DNA of 64,000 bases from Enchytraeus crypticus (Eukaryota; Annelida; Clitellata; Enchytraeida; Enchytraeidae): positions 1,484,001 through 1,548,000 of the forward strand of contig CAJHZI010000518.1 in assembly GCA_905160935.1 (NCBI GenBank), read 5' to 3'. The notes beneath the pieces were generated by a model, which ran no database searches, was not told the DNA's origin, and saw nothing but the letters and a program-made list of their open reading frames with translations. The position numbers and the translations under genes are program-made. The first letter of the stretch is position 1; each line of letters starts with the position of its first letter. Of the stretch, positions 43,801-49,259 are shown one piece after another.

Positions 43801-44668
43801 TTAATGAAGAAATTCTCTAGAGTAGGATTAATGAAGAAATTCTCTAGAGTAGGATTAATGAAGAAATTCTCTAGAGTAGGATTAATGAAGAAATTCTCTA
43901 GAGTAGGATTAATGAAGAAATTCTCTAGAGTAGGATTAATGAAGAAATTCTCTAGAGTAGGATTAATGAAGAAATTCGTTTTTAGTGTCTAGATTGTGAT
44001 CTTATTTCATTGACTATAAGTGTAATACATTACTGGGATTTAGGGGTCGATGTACACGCGAAGCGAGCTTTAGAGTTAGCCCGCCATTTGACTCACTCTT
44101 CATATGCATTTAGTTTTCAATAACTATCTTCTTATCATTAGGGTTGTTTCCAATCGCCCACCCTCACACTAATAGGAGTAAATAAAAGCGCTGATAATTA
44201 TAATTTCTGAACATCAAGCCCTATATCAATATCAACTAATCAGCACATGCAATTCTGATCTTGTAGTTATTTCAGAGAAATCTACATCAACAGAAGTTAA
44301 AATCAATAAATTGATTGAGAAACTCGTCAATACTTCTTAAAACAAATGTAATATAGTAGTATTATTGGAGTATATCCATCTGTAAAATAGGTATTCATTT
44401 TCACAGTCAACATACCTGTTATGGTTATATTCTTTGACAATTAGGATACTTTTCGCTGGCTCTGTGTCCCCCCCCTCTCTCTCTGTTGTTCAATCTAGCG
44501 TTACTATTACGTAGTTCAAAACGCAAAAGGTACTTTGCTATGTTATTAGGTTATAATGTAGCGTATTAGTTAATTTGTGAATGCTTTTGTACTGTAGGTA
44601 AAAGCTTTTCAGTTTCGGCATTCGGTGGTGGAAAGAAACAGAAAACACAAAACACTGAAGCCCAGTAA
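27954..44668 (+). CDS. NKIRAS: kappaB-Ras-like small GTPase (NKIRAS family), spliced host gene
   Basis: Exons at 27954-28052, 32140-32235, 34583-34630, 36579-36674 and 39658-39751 have consensus splice sites and compatible phases (0,0,0,0,1). Together they give the small-GTPase fold. The P-loop is [12 protein letters not shown], then [20 protein letters not shown], where kappaB-Ras has ETDRGVKEQLHLYDTRGL, then [14 protein letters not shown] (family: ELPKHYFSFAD), [13 protein letters not shown], and the NKxD loop in MVLGNKCDI. Family members bind NF-kappaB inhibitor proteins and slow their degradation; they also bind Ral GTPase-activating proteins. The usual length is about 190 residues. The 3' end is uncertain: an exon at 44598-44668 gives a short tail, while 47861-48007 encodes a Ser/Arg-rich tail that would need a further exon. 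The introns are long and full of repeats. Confidence 0.88.
28130..28345 (+). repeat. Interspersed repeat 'catcatcatcttcc', copy 2 (longer)
   Basis: It shares catcatcatcttcctttaaa, aggatacgagtagac and tatccattcga with copy 1. It extends further into cctaggtgctcaccaaccga, atgccctttctgacgttgg and a tgtgtcgccttctacgacatg segment, which reappears at about 29270-29400. Confidence 0.65.
28735..28970. repeat. Two tRNA-derived SINE fragments in head-to-head inversion
   Basis: The left part (about 28735-28839, - orientation) and the right part (about 28887-28970, + orientation) are parts of the same SINE family whose best copy is at 40300-40460. They share gctttaccagct-type and gtgaggaaactgacgttaac-type sequence. 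A perfect 47-bp hairpin lies exactly between them. Confidence 0.75.
28840..28886. repeat. Perfect hairpin, 22-bp arms
   Basis: Arms 28840-28861 and 28865-28886 are perfect reverse complements (attattcacataagtatgat...) with a 3-base loop, tac. It sits at the join of two inverted SINE fragments. Confidence 0.95.
29188..29400 (+). repeat. Interspersed repeat 'catcatcatcttcc', copy 3
   Basis: It shares catcatcatcttcttctctt, gggatgggattagaat, a tggagccca segment and atgccctttctgacattgg with copy 2. A small internal triplication of ggtgagccca/cttggtgagc lies at about 29275-29325. Confidence 0.65.
29397..29640 (+). repeat. AAAAGTA-repeat hAT-like fragment
   Basis: It starts cagtgctggaaaagtagtct and holds many copies of aaaagtaaaagta-like heptads spaced by a few bases. 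A related inverted stretch is at about 37125-37250. Subterminal heptad repeats of this kind are usual in hAT elements, where they bind transposase. Confidence 0.55.
29736..30375 (+). mobile_element. Non-autonomous hAT element, copy A, with perfect 8-bp duplication
   Basis: It begins caggggcggatccaggaatt and ends gctggatctgccactg, giving terminal inverted repeats of the CAGnGGCGGATCCAG type. The 8 bases aagaaaat lie on both sides (29728-29735 and 30376-30383). No transposase is present in the 640 bp. The C-rich runs near 30010 and 30245 are internal to it. Confidence 0.92.
30476..30925 (-). mobile_element. Non-autonomous hAT element, copy B
   Basis: It starts cagtggcagatccagagg and ends cctggatccgaccctg. 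The flanking octamers are tttataag and tttatagg (7 of 8 match). The interior matches copy A in reverse orientation (gtgcaacagctttgtc, gacaaattgcaagtgac-type segments). Confidence 0.85.
30926..32139. other. NKIRAS: Intron 1 DNA without recognised features
   Basis: This is the rest of intron 1 of the kappaB-Ras-like gene. The stretch 31000-32120 is AT-rich, and I see no gene or repeat in it that I can name. The polypyrimidine-rich acceptor tatttacag ends it. Confidence 0.5.
32140..32235 (+). CDS. NKIRAS: kappaB-Ras-like exon 2
   Basis: It encodes [19 protein letters not shown] and then [11 protein letters not shown]. The acceptor is ttacag, the donor ttg|gtttgt, both in phase 0. DTAGL here stands where vertebrate kappaB-Ras has DTRGL, so the classic Ras switch II start is kept. 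Confidence 0.92.
32455..32700 (-). mobile_element. RTE-type LINE fragment
   Basis: On the - strand the sequence matches the part after the YADD/FADD box of the RTE-type reverse transcriptase seen at 41090-41930: an [12 protein letters not shown]-like segment followed by a strand ending before AQAK. It is short, frameshifted and lies in intron 2. Confidence 0.6.
32785..32875. repeat. TA microsatellite
   Basis: This is a pure and slightly interrupted (TA)n run ending in tgtgtgtatgtataa, directly before a hAT-family copy. Confidence 0.95.
32890..33540 (-). mobile_element. hAT-family copy C with partial internal duplication
   Basis: It begins cagggggcccgaaaaatg and ends cctggatccgcccctg. The segment from agtgggggtaagatacgggg to the ttcctggatccg end is present twice (near 33140-33330 and 33345-33540). 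The interior matches copies A and B. No duplicated target octamer was identified, since the left end looks truncated. Confidence 0.8.
33541..33795 (-). repeat. Interspersed repeat 'tctatgccttatcc', copy 1
   Basis: It contains cacaaagtctatgccttatc, gcttctgaggtggtttcctg, ggattaattaccatttatta and ggtgaggtgggtcccctctt. The same order occurs at 37425-37700, and inverted at 34670-35060. Confidence 0.8.
33811..33960 (-). repeat. tRNA-derived SINE, inverted copy
   Basis: This is the reverse-complement match of the SINE at 40300-40460, including the region around the B box (ggatttaaccccacacat, where the forward copy reads gggttcaaatcc) and the gtgaggaa...cgttaaca segment. Confidence 0.75.
34484..34556 (+). 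repeat. 3' tail repeat 'gacgtccctgacat', copy 1
   Basis: It reads gacgtccctgacattgcctt, then gaggaaccggacgttaaat, and ends in (TTGA)n. Copies at 36268-36340 and 56111-56200 share gacgtccctgacatcatcc and gaggaaacggacgttaaac, and end in (ATT)n. This is a family 3' end with a microsatellite tail. Confidence 0.75.
34583..34630 (+). CDS. NKIRAS: kappaB-Ras-like exon 3 (micro-exon, 48 bp)
   Basis: It encodes [16 protein letters not shown] with acceptor tttgtag and donor gat|gtaagt, phase 0. It supplies the ELPKxYxSxAD segment that distinguishes kappaB-Ras from other small GTPases. Confidence 0.9.
34670..35115 (+). repeat. Interspersed repeat 'tctatgccttatcc', copy 2, full-length-like
   Basis: This is the longest copy of the family. 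It starts near actgcagaataaagcaaccg, passes ccttgtacgtaagaggcgac, ggagctgaggatggcgagag, ggattaatccacctaactga-type and gaagccatac segments, and ends after gcagtgcactgaagaagaag. The closing part resembles the 3' end of the RTE-type LINEs here, so this may be a SINE that borrows an RTE 3' tail. Confidence 0.7.
35207..36158 (+). mobile_element. Tc1/mariner relic, copy 1, TA duplication
   Basis: It begins cagggtgagtaaaaaaaaga and ends in the inverse catcctg, flanked by TA on both sides, with inverted repeats of over 60 bp (tgaatatctcaggctattgt in both). Inside is a decayed transposase reading NGKGR...-like, then [10 protein letters not shown]-like, then [18 protein letters not shown]-like in shifting frames, including the closing DLNPLDY of the DDE domain. 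The length of 950 bp is below the usual 1300, so it has an internal deletion. Confidence 0.9.
36268..36340 (+). repeat. 3' tail repeat 'gacgtccctgacat', copy 2
   Basis: It reads acgtccctgacatcatcccc then gaggaaacggacgttaaacc and ends in (ATT)n. It matches the copies at 34484 and 56111. Confidence 0.8.
36416..36510. repeat. CA/TA microsatellite
   Basis: A (CA)n run followed by a (TA)n run, just before the fourth exon of the host gene. Confidence 0.95.
36579..36674 (+). CDS. NKIRAS: kappaB-Ras-like exon 4
   Basis: It encodes [18 protein letters not shown] and a charged helix ending NNKEKKE. The acceptor is gttcag, the donor gag|gtaggc, phase 0. It matches GFVLVYSVNNLESFQ...KFKDKKE of vertebrate members. 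Confidence 0.92.
37125..37320 (-). repeat. AAAAGTA-repeat hAT-like fragment, inverted
   Basis: It has many tacttttactttt-type heptads, the complement of those at 29397-29640. Confidence 0.5.
37425..37700 (-). repeat. Interspersed repeat 'tctatgccttatcc', copy 3
   Basis: It contains cacaaagtctatgccttatc, gcttctgaggtggtttcacg, aatcctgggggaaatatttc, gaggtgggtcccctcttgcc and, at its end, gcagattgtttgcg and attctgcaataa. It has the same order as copy 1 and is inverted relative to copy 2. Confidence 0.8.
37676..37880. repeat. Palindromic TA microsatellite
   Basis: A long (TA)n region is flanked on one side by cctattctgcaataaataaa and on the other by tttatttattgcagaatagg, its reverse complement. 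The inner units aaactgcaaaa and ttgcagttt are also inverted. The whole forms a foldback of about 140 bp. Confidence 0.85.
38017..38200. mobile_element. MITE with about 40-bp terminal inverted repeats
   Basis: The left end (taataagcacactaagtata, ttcgtagccacg) is the near-perfect reverse complement of the right end (cgtgtctatgaatatactag, tgtgcttatta). The 180-bp interior contains a taaccctaacc-like stretch and no gene. Confidence 0.75.
38201..39657. other. NKIRAS: Intron 4 DNA without recognised features
   Basis: No gene is supported. Part of it (about 38210-39330) is richer in G+C and contains a tataaataagg box near 38371, which could come from an old promoter or element. I cannot name it. 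Confidence 0.4.
39658..39751 (+). CDS. NKIRAS: kappaB-Ras-like exon 5
   Basis: It encodes [20 protein letters not shown] and then [11 protein letters not shown], holding the guanine-specificity NKCD loop. The acceptor is ctatag, the donor aag|gtactg, ending in phase 1. It matches AIVVLGNKIDLSEQRQVD...AQQWAKSEK in vertebrates. Confidence 0.92.
39925..40100 (+). repeat. Interspersed repeat 'agcaatcttttaagtaactg', copy 1
   Basis: It reads agcaatcttttaagtaactg, gatgacctcgagtaaccggg and gattcagcatgctcatg, and includes an (ATT)n tract. A second copy at about 60065-60190 shares gcaattcttttaagcatctg, gatgacctcaagtagtcggg and gattcagcacat. Confidence 0.65.
40300..40460 (+). repeat. tRNA-derived SINE, best copy
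   Basis: It has an A-box-like tggctcgatgtcggtaag near 40322 and a perfect B box ggttcaaatcc near 40368, spaced like a tRNA promoter. A tail containing gtgaggaaactgattttaac and attagctttaccagcttttt follows. RNA polymerase III would read it from the internal promoter. Other copies are at 28735-28970 and 33811-33960. Confidence 0.8.
40540..40860 (+). mobile_element. RTE-type LINE fragment
   Basis: It matches the segment of the RTE reverse transcriptase C-terminus that reads RKEE...ETWSL-like in other copies, heavily frameshifted. It ends in a (GA)n run near 40816. Confidence 0.5.
41090..41930 (+). mobile_element. RTE-clade LINE, 3' half of the reverse transcriptase
   Basis: Frames at 41148-41375 and 41448-41711 give [20 protein letters not shown], the FADD catalytic box of RTE elements. 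They continue with [16 protein letters not shown], then [12 protein letters not shown]-like, [39 protein letters not shown] and a 3' end with ggacctgccagttcagtgca. It is 5'-truncated with several frameshifts. Related pieces lie at 32455, 40540, 43215, 46440-47345, 48600 and 49125. Confidence 0.8.
41931..43214. other. NKIRAS: Intron DNA without recognised genes
   Basis: Only a short hairpin (42022-42062) stands out. The frame at 42514-42741 has no family features. Confidence 0.4.
42022..42062. repeat. Perfect hairpin, 19-bp arms
   Basis: Arms ctctttctcactatctcac and gtgagatagtgagaaagag (42022-42040 and 42044-42062) are perfect reverse complements with a 3-base loop, tat. Confidence 0.95.
43215..43570 (+). 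mobile_element. RTE-type LINE 3' end fragment
   Basis: It matches the 3' end of the copy at 41090-41930 (ggcattggaaatatggatat, ggattagctggactcaaaat, ggacctgccagtaggct) and carries an [16 protein letters not shown]-like tail. Confidence 0.75.
43762..43977 (+). repeat. Eight perfect tandem copies of a 27-bp unit
   Basis: The unit is tctagagtaggattaatgaa plus gaaattc. All eight copies look identical, and 27 is divisible by three, so the + strand reads an open run of MKKFSRVGL nonapeptides. There is no promoter or splice evidence that it is translated. The perfect identity means the array is young or is kept uniform by slippage. Confidence 0.97.
44598..44668 (+). CDS. NKIRAS: Candidate 3' terminal exon of the kappaB-Ras-like gene
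   Basis: After the acceptor tactgtag, the phase-1 junction from exon 5 gives [20 protein letters not shown] and a short end before a stop. FSVSAF fits the small-GTPase SAK position, and the lysine-rich tail is plausible, but similarity to known kappaB-Ras tails is weak. Confidence 0.5.
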
Positions 44669-44987
44669 TGCAGTGGGATCATCAGTACGGATATTTTGAG
44701 GTCGATTTGCTCAATTCTGCTGTCGCTGATGCTGGTGCTTAGACCTTTTTTGAAGTTCGAGTCAAAATTGAAGTGTTAAAGGGCGTTAGATAAATATTTG
44801 AATCGGTAAATCAAAATTACTTAAACTAAGTCAAACTTCAAATCAAACAGACGAGTGTCTAAATGTAAAACCAGAACTGAATCGATTGAATTATTCAAGG
44901 TGAGAGATTAAATTTTAATCTCTGCATGGAACTAAATGATTTTTATATTGGTGACCAAATCGTTGCGTCACAGAAATTACACGTTGT

Positions 44988-45090
44988 AATTAGTTTTAGG
45001 CCTACATGTGTATTATAATAAATATGTTTTATGCTATTCTTGATGTGTACGGGCTACTGCAGTATACCAAACATATTCGTAATGCGCGTA
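44988..45090 (+). repeat. Direct duplication, copy 1
   Basis: About 103 bp, matched at 45517-45617. Both share gcctaNatgtgtattata, tatgttttatNctattcttg, and accaaacatattcgtaatgc, with about 10 differences. Confidence 0.85.
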
Positions 45091-45516
45091 GTAAATTTTA
45101 AAAAAAACCTGGATTAGAGGTCGTTCTAGACTCCTATTATGTAGATTTATTTCACTCGTGATAAAATGCACTTGCCTAGAGTCTATAATTACCATTAGAG
45201 TCGGTAATTACAATTATTCCTTTTTAATCCCTTTAATCCTTCTAATGCCAGAAAATACATGAACAGTACTTTCCCGTTGCGGTTCTAATTAATATTTCAT
45301 CCTAAATTAATTTACTAATAGACCCTACATATAGATGCAATTATTGACATTGAGAGCTAAAGTTTTCCGAAGTTACATTTGAATTGACGAAATTTAGTGC
45401 AGTGTGAACTACAGACTGCAAAAGACTGAAACCATAAGCATTTCATATCGAAGTACTGTGTGCGTTATGTTAAAGCTTTATATTAGTTCACTAGCACTGT
45501 AATAATTACTATTATA

Positions 45517-45617
45517 ATTAGTTATAGGCCTAGATGTGTATTATAAAAAAATATGTTTTATACTATTCTTGACGTGTGCGGGTCACTGCAGTTTACCAAA
45601 CATATTCGTAATGCGTA
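45517..45617 (+). repeat. Direct duplication, copy 2
   Basis: This is the second copy of the 103-bp sequence at 44988-45090, 529 bp downstream. Confidence 0.85.
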
Positions 45618-46009
45618 TCGTTAGTGAAGACAAAACTCGACTGAAAAAAGCACTGGGTTCGACTTTTGACCCCCATCCGCTGCAGGTTTATGGTGTTATC
45701 GAAGGGCGGGGGGGTTAATTTACACTTGTATATATGCTTCAGTATATTCGAGTTGTTCGAATGCTCTTTTATCTAACAAATTTCTGTCATTGAATTTTGC
45801 TAAGAAATGACAATACTGTTGTTCGTGGAGATTTTATACGAATTTGTGATACTTACAAATTATCAACGAATTTTTATACTTTGTGGTTACTGTATAACCA
45901 AAATTAAACTTGGAATAGGAATATCAGGAGGTTTTGTTATATAGAAAGTCTACTACGATTTTTTAGTACGATCTGCTTACAACATCCATTCAACTGGTTT
46001 CAAATGGAA

Positions 46010-46080
46010 GCCCCGATGATTTAGTGGAATAGCGCTAGGCTTTAACTCGTTGTGTCCGGGTTCGATTCTCGTTTAAGTCA
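46010..46080 (+). ncRNA. tRNA-like sequence with pol III A and B boxes
   Basis: The sequence gccccgatgatttagtggaa, agcgctaggc..., then gggttcgattctc has an A box (tgatttagtgg) and a B box (ggttcgattct) at tRNA spacing. The acceptor stem does not pair well with the 3' end, so it is probably a tRNA pseudogene or a SINE head, not a working tRNA. Confidence 0.45.
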
Positions 46081-46439
46081 CTTTTGATTTTTTCAACTTT
46101 AAATTTTTAACTGTTTAGGGTTAAGGTTGGGTTAAGGATTGGTTAGTGTGAGGGATAATATATTTTATAAAAATTTTTTATTTTATGTTTGTTAAATTTT
46201 AAGTTTTAGGGTTAACATGAGGGGTTAGGGTTAGGGGTAAATATTTCGCTTTGCTTTGCTTTTTTCCATTCAACAACAGCAGGCTCATCCCGCAATCCTC
46301 CTGATCATCATATGCCAAGTTCATTTTGGGTTGCACAATAATATAATCACTGCTTTTGTTTAATTTGAACATCCTTGATAACCTTTTCCTAAGAAAAATC
46401 CTATTGCTAACTTTCATTCTCACTCCGTGCACTGCCTAA

Positions 46440-47345
46440 CTGCAGGTCCTTTTCATTTAGCTCTTCCAACTATTTCTATCATTAGCCTTAATTTTTACAT
46501 CTACAGTGTATATACAAATTTGTTATAAAAACATCCAACATCCCATGTCATGGTTGGCCTCTTAACTCTTTTCCCTTGTATGCATCCTTCTATGATATCC
46601 CTTAGTAATTCATCTCCCCGTCTAATACATTCTCTGCAGCTCTTTCCATTTCTTATCACATTTATTGACTGTCTATCTGTATCGACTGTCACAAGAATTT
46701 CTTCCTTTGTAATTTTGTGACAAGGCTAATTATCTTTCCATCTTTTTCCACAACCACTTTTCTAGTGTTTCTAGTTTCTTAAAGTCCACGTTTCACAACC
46801 GTACAGGAATGTCGACCACACCAATGTTTTCACAATCTTTATCTTTGTGTTTTACGTATTATCTCTCTTTAGGATTTCTTTCAGAAAGTCTCATTTTCAC
46901 GTATATATGTTGATATGATGAGTAAGGCAGAGGATACAAATGTGTGGAGTAGTCATATGCCATGGACCTGCCCATAGTTAGAGAGAAGAACACATAGACA
47001 CGTCATGCCTCACCTCAATGCCTTGTCATTCAAAATATATATTGATAATCCTTTTGATCTTACGTCGCTATTAACGAGCGTATCTTGATCATCCATAAAC
47101 CTCATATCTTTCTGCAATTTACCTCCAATAATTTTTCCTTCTTCAATACCTTCCTTATCTTCTGCCATTACCGCCTCGGCATAGAGGTTGAATAGTGGTG
47201 GTGCAACATCTCCCGCCATATTTTTCTCAGTGAACTCTTGATGAATATAGACTATTGCTTGCTGATTCGTTAACAAATTTAAAATTAACATTAGGCCTGT
47301 ATCTCTCCAGTCTACTCCAATCATGCTCAAGATCTTCAACATCAT
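46440..47345 (-). mobile_element. RTE-type LINE fragments, minus strand
   Basis: The upstream part (47010-47345) reads MIGVDWRDTGLMLILNLLTN, then APPLFNLYAEAVMAED and KLQKDMRFMDDQDTL, i.e. the palm with a decayed FADD box (FMDD). The downstream part (about 46440-46880) reads the WSTFLYGCETW- and ITKEEILVTVDTDRQSINVI-like C-terminus. A gap and frameshifts separate them. Confidence 0.75.
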
Positions 47346-47860
47346 TATTATTTATTATTATACATTATTATTTATCATCATAACCCAGTCTATTCTTTAA
47401 AACGTTTTTTTTTTTTTTTTCAAAATACTTAACATTTCTTTAGTTACCATTTATTTGGTATGTGTTAGACATGATAAAGTCGCTGTCGCCCAAGTGAGAC
47501 TTTTCTGCAAAATGCCTGAAATTACAGAAGGTCATTTTTTAAGATATTTTTATGCCTTTCTTAAGGAATAAACTTAAGAAAATGGATTTATAATGGTTGG
47601 GCCTTGAATGAAGTTTTACGAACCAATTAATTAATGTTTAACCACAACGCCAACTAAGAGGACATCAATGATAACAATGACTTTGCATCAATACATGTAG
47701 CATAGTGAGCCTCATGCTCTAAACCCGTCCCAAGGTGATGTATATTAATATACTATTAGATGTATATTGTTATAATATGCTATGAAGATTCATTTTCTTA
47801 TTTCGATAGCAAGCATATAGAATGTCGTAATAGGTGAGCCTTTTATGTTTTGATTTATAG

Positions 47861-48007
47861 GCTAAGTTAAATCATATCATTGAAAAGTTCCGGATGTCCT
47901 TCAATAGACTCGGCAGTATCCGTAGATTCAGTAGATACATCAATAGTAGTAGTAGGAGCAATGAAGGTACCACAGGGCGGAGCAACGTCCCACACCCAGT
48001 TGCATAG
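47861..48007 (+). CDS. Possible alternative last exon of the kappaB-Ras-like gene
   Basis: After a good acceptor (ttttgatttatag) the + strand is open for 48 codons, reading AKLNHIIEKFRMSFNRLGSI and then a Ser/Arg-rich tail to a stop. The start recalls the ASKLSQPQSKS tail of vertebrate kappaB-Ras. Its phase (0) does not fit exon 5 directly, so another exon would be needed between; none was found. Confidence 0.4.
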   Translation, partial: AKLNHIIEKFRMSFNRLGSIRRFSRYINSSSRSNEGTTGRSNVPHPVA

Positions 48008-48536
48008 TTGCAAATCGGAATCAAAACGAAGATCTATAAAAAATACATCATAGGATCACATTTAAATCGGCTTAATTATTATATTATTATTAAATGGACT
48101 GTTACTGTCGCGATGACATACCAAATTAATGCTCTATAAATTTTAATACACTACGAAGTATCACTGCATGTACATGTATAATGTACACTGTGGCCTAAGC
48201 TGCAAAGCGTTAGCTCAGAGTTTCTCAGACTTTTTAAAACTGTCATTTCGACGAAATATGTGCGCCAAATGAAGTCTTTAATTAATTAATATATTTTAAG
48301 CGTAAAAACTAAAAGTTAGATTGATACGTGAAACATATTTATAATTAGACATTGAGCAGATTGATACGTAAAACATATTTATAATTAATTAGACATTGAG
48401 CATCATTACTGGCTATCATTAACTGATCCTCGCTCCAAAATTTTCTGAATTTTCTTTCAGTGAGCATAGAACGCCATCAGTTGTTCAGTCTTTGCCAATC
48501 TTATCCGCTGATTGAAATTATATCTACAATCTCTCT

Positions 48537-48541
48537 CTTTC

Positions 48542-48601
<60 letters not shown>
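48537..48601. repeat. TC microsatellite
   Basis: A nearly pure (TC)n run of about 60 bp next to an RTE fragment. Confidence 0.95.
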
Positions 48602-48603
<2 letters not shown>

Positions 48604-48960
48604 GTGACTGCTGAGGCCTATACTGACTTGGTCCATGGCATATAACGCCTCCATTCTTCTCTGTCTTCCGCTTTGCTCTTAGTGTCCACATATGAGTGGA
48701 TCTTTCAATGCCTCTAGTTTACTGATATCTTCCTTAAGGTCCATGTTTCACATCCATATAATAGCGTGGTCCATACCAAGGTTTTTGCTATTTTTATCTT
48801 TGTGTCTTTCTTTAAGTTTCTTTAGACTTTTTGTTAAAAGTTCTTTCCTATTACCGAAGGCCTCTTTTGCTTGTGCAATCCTACTGCATACATAGTTCAG
48901 TCTCACATTTCCCATCATCTGATAAAACATCAGGTGATGGATATTGCGACCCACTATAAC
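48602..48960 (-). mobile_element. RTE-type LINE 3' fragment, minus strand
   Basis: The - strand reads RIAQAKEAFGNRKELLTKSL and then a KLKERHKDKNSKNLGMDHAI-like segment. It ends at the family 3' end (ggcctatactgacttggtcc is the reverse of its last bases). Confidence 0.75.
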
Positions 48961-49124
48961 TATAATAAAATCCCTAAAAATACCTTAAGTATACGGATAT
49001 CGACAGTGTTCTATGTAAGCTCTCAAGCTAACAACTGAAATTTTTCCTGGACCTCGACTATTATCTAACTTAAATCGTTTGAACTTGATGCTTTTTCTGC
49101 TGCCTTAAAAGTGCAAAAATTGTA

Positions 49125-49240
49125 TCTCTCTCTTAGTTCACTGCCCACTGGCAGGTCCACGGTTTATAACGCTTCCACTTTTCTCTGTCTTTCGTTTTCT
49201 CTTCATGTCCACATACGAGTGGATCTTTAAATCATTTAAC
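49125..49240 (-). mobile_element. RTE-type LINE 3' end, minus strand
   Basis: It contains cactgcccactggcaggtcc, acggtttataacgcttccac and gtccacatacgagtggatct, the reverse of the family 3' end seen at 43430-43560. Confidence 0.75.
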
Positions 49241-49259
49241 ATGATACACCATTACTCTA

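Noticed and set aside
43762-43977. CRISPR-like array
   Set aside because: The units are contiguous with no spacers; it is a plain tandem repeat in an animal genome.
46010-46080. Functional tRNA gene
   Set aside because: The A and B boxes are good but the acceptor stem does not pair and the anticodon arm is poor.
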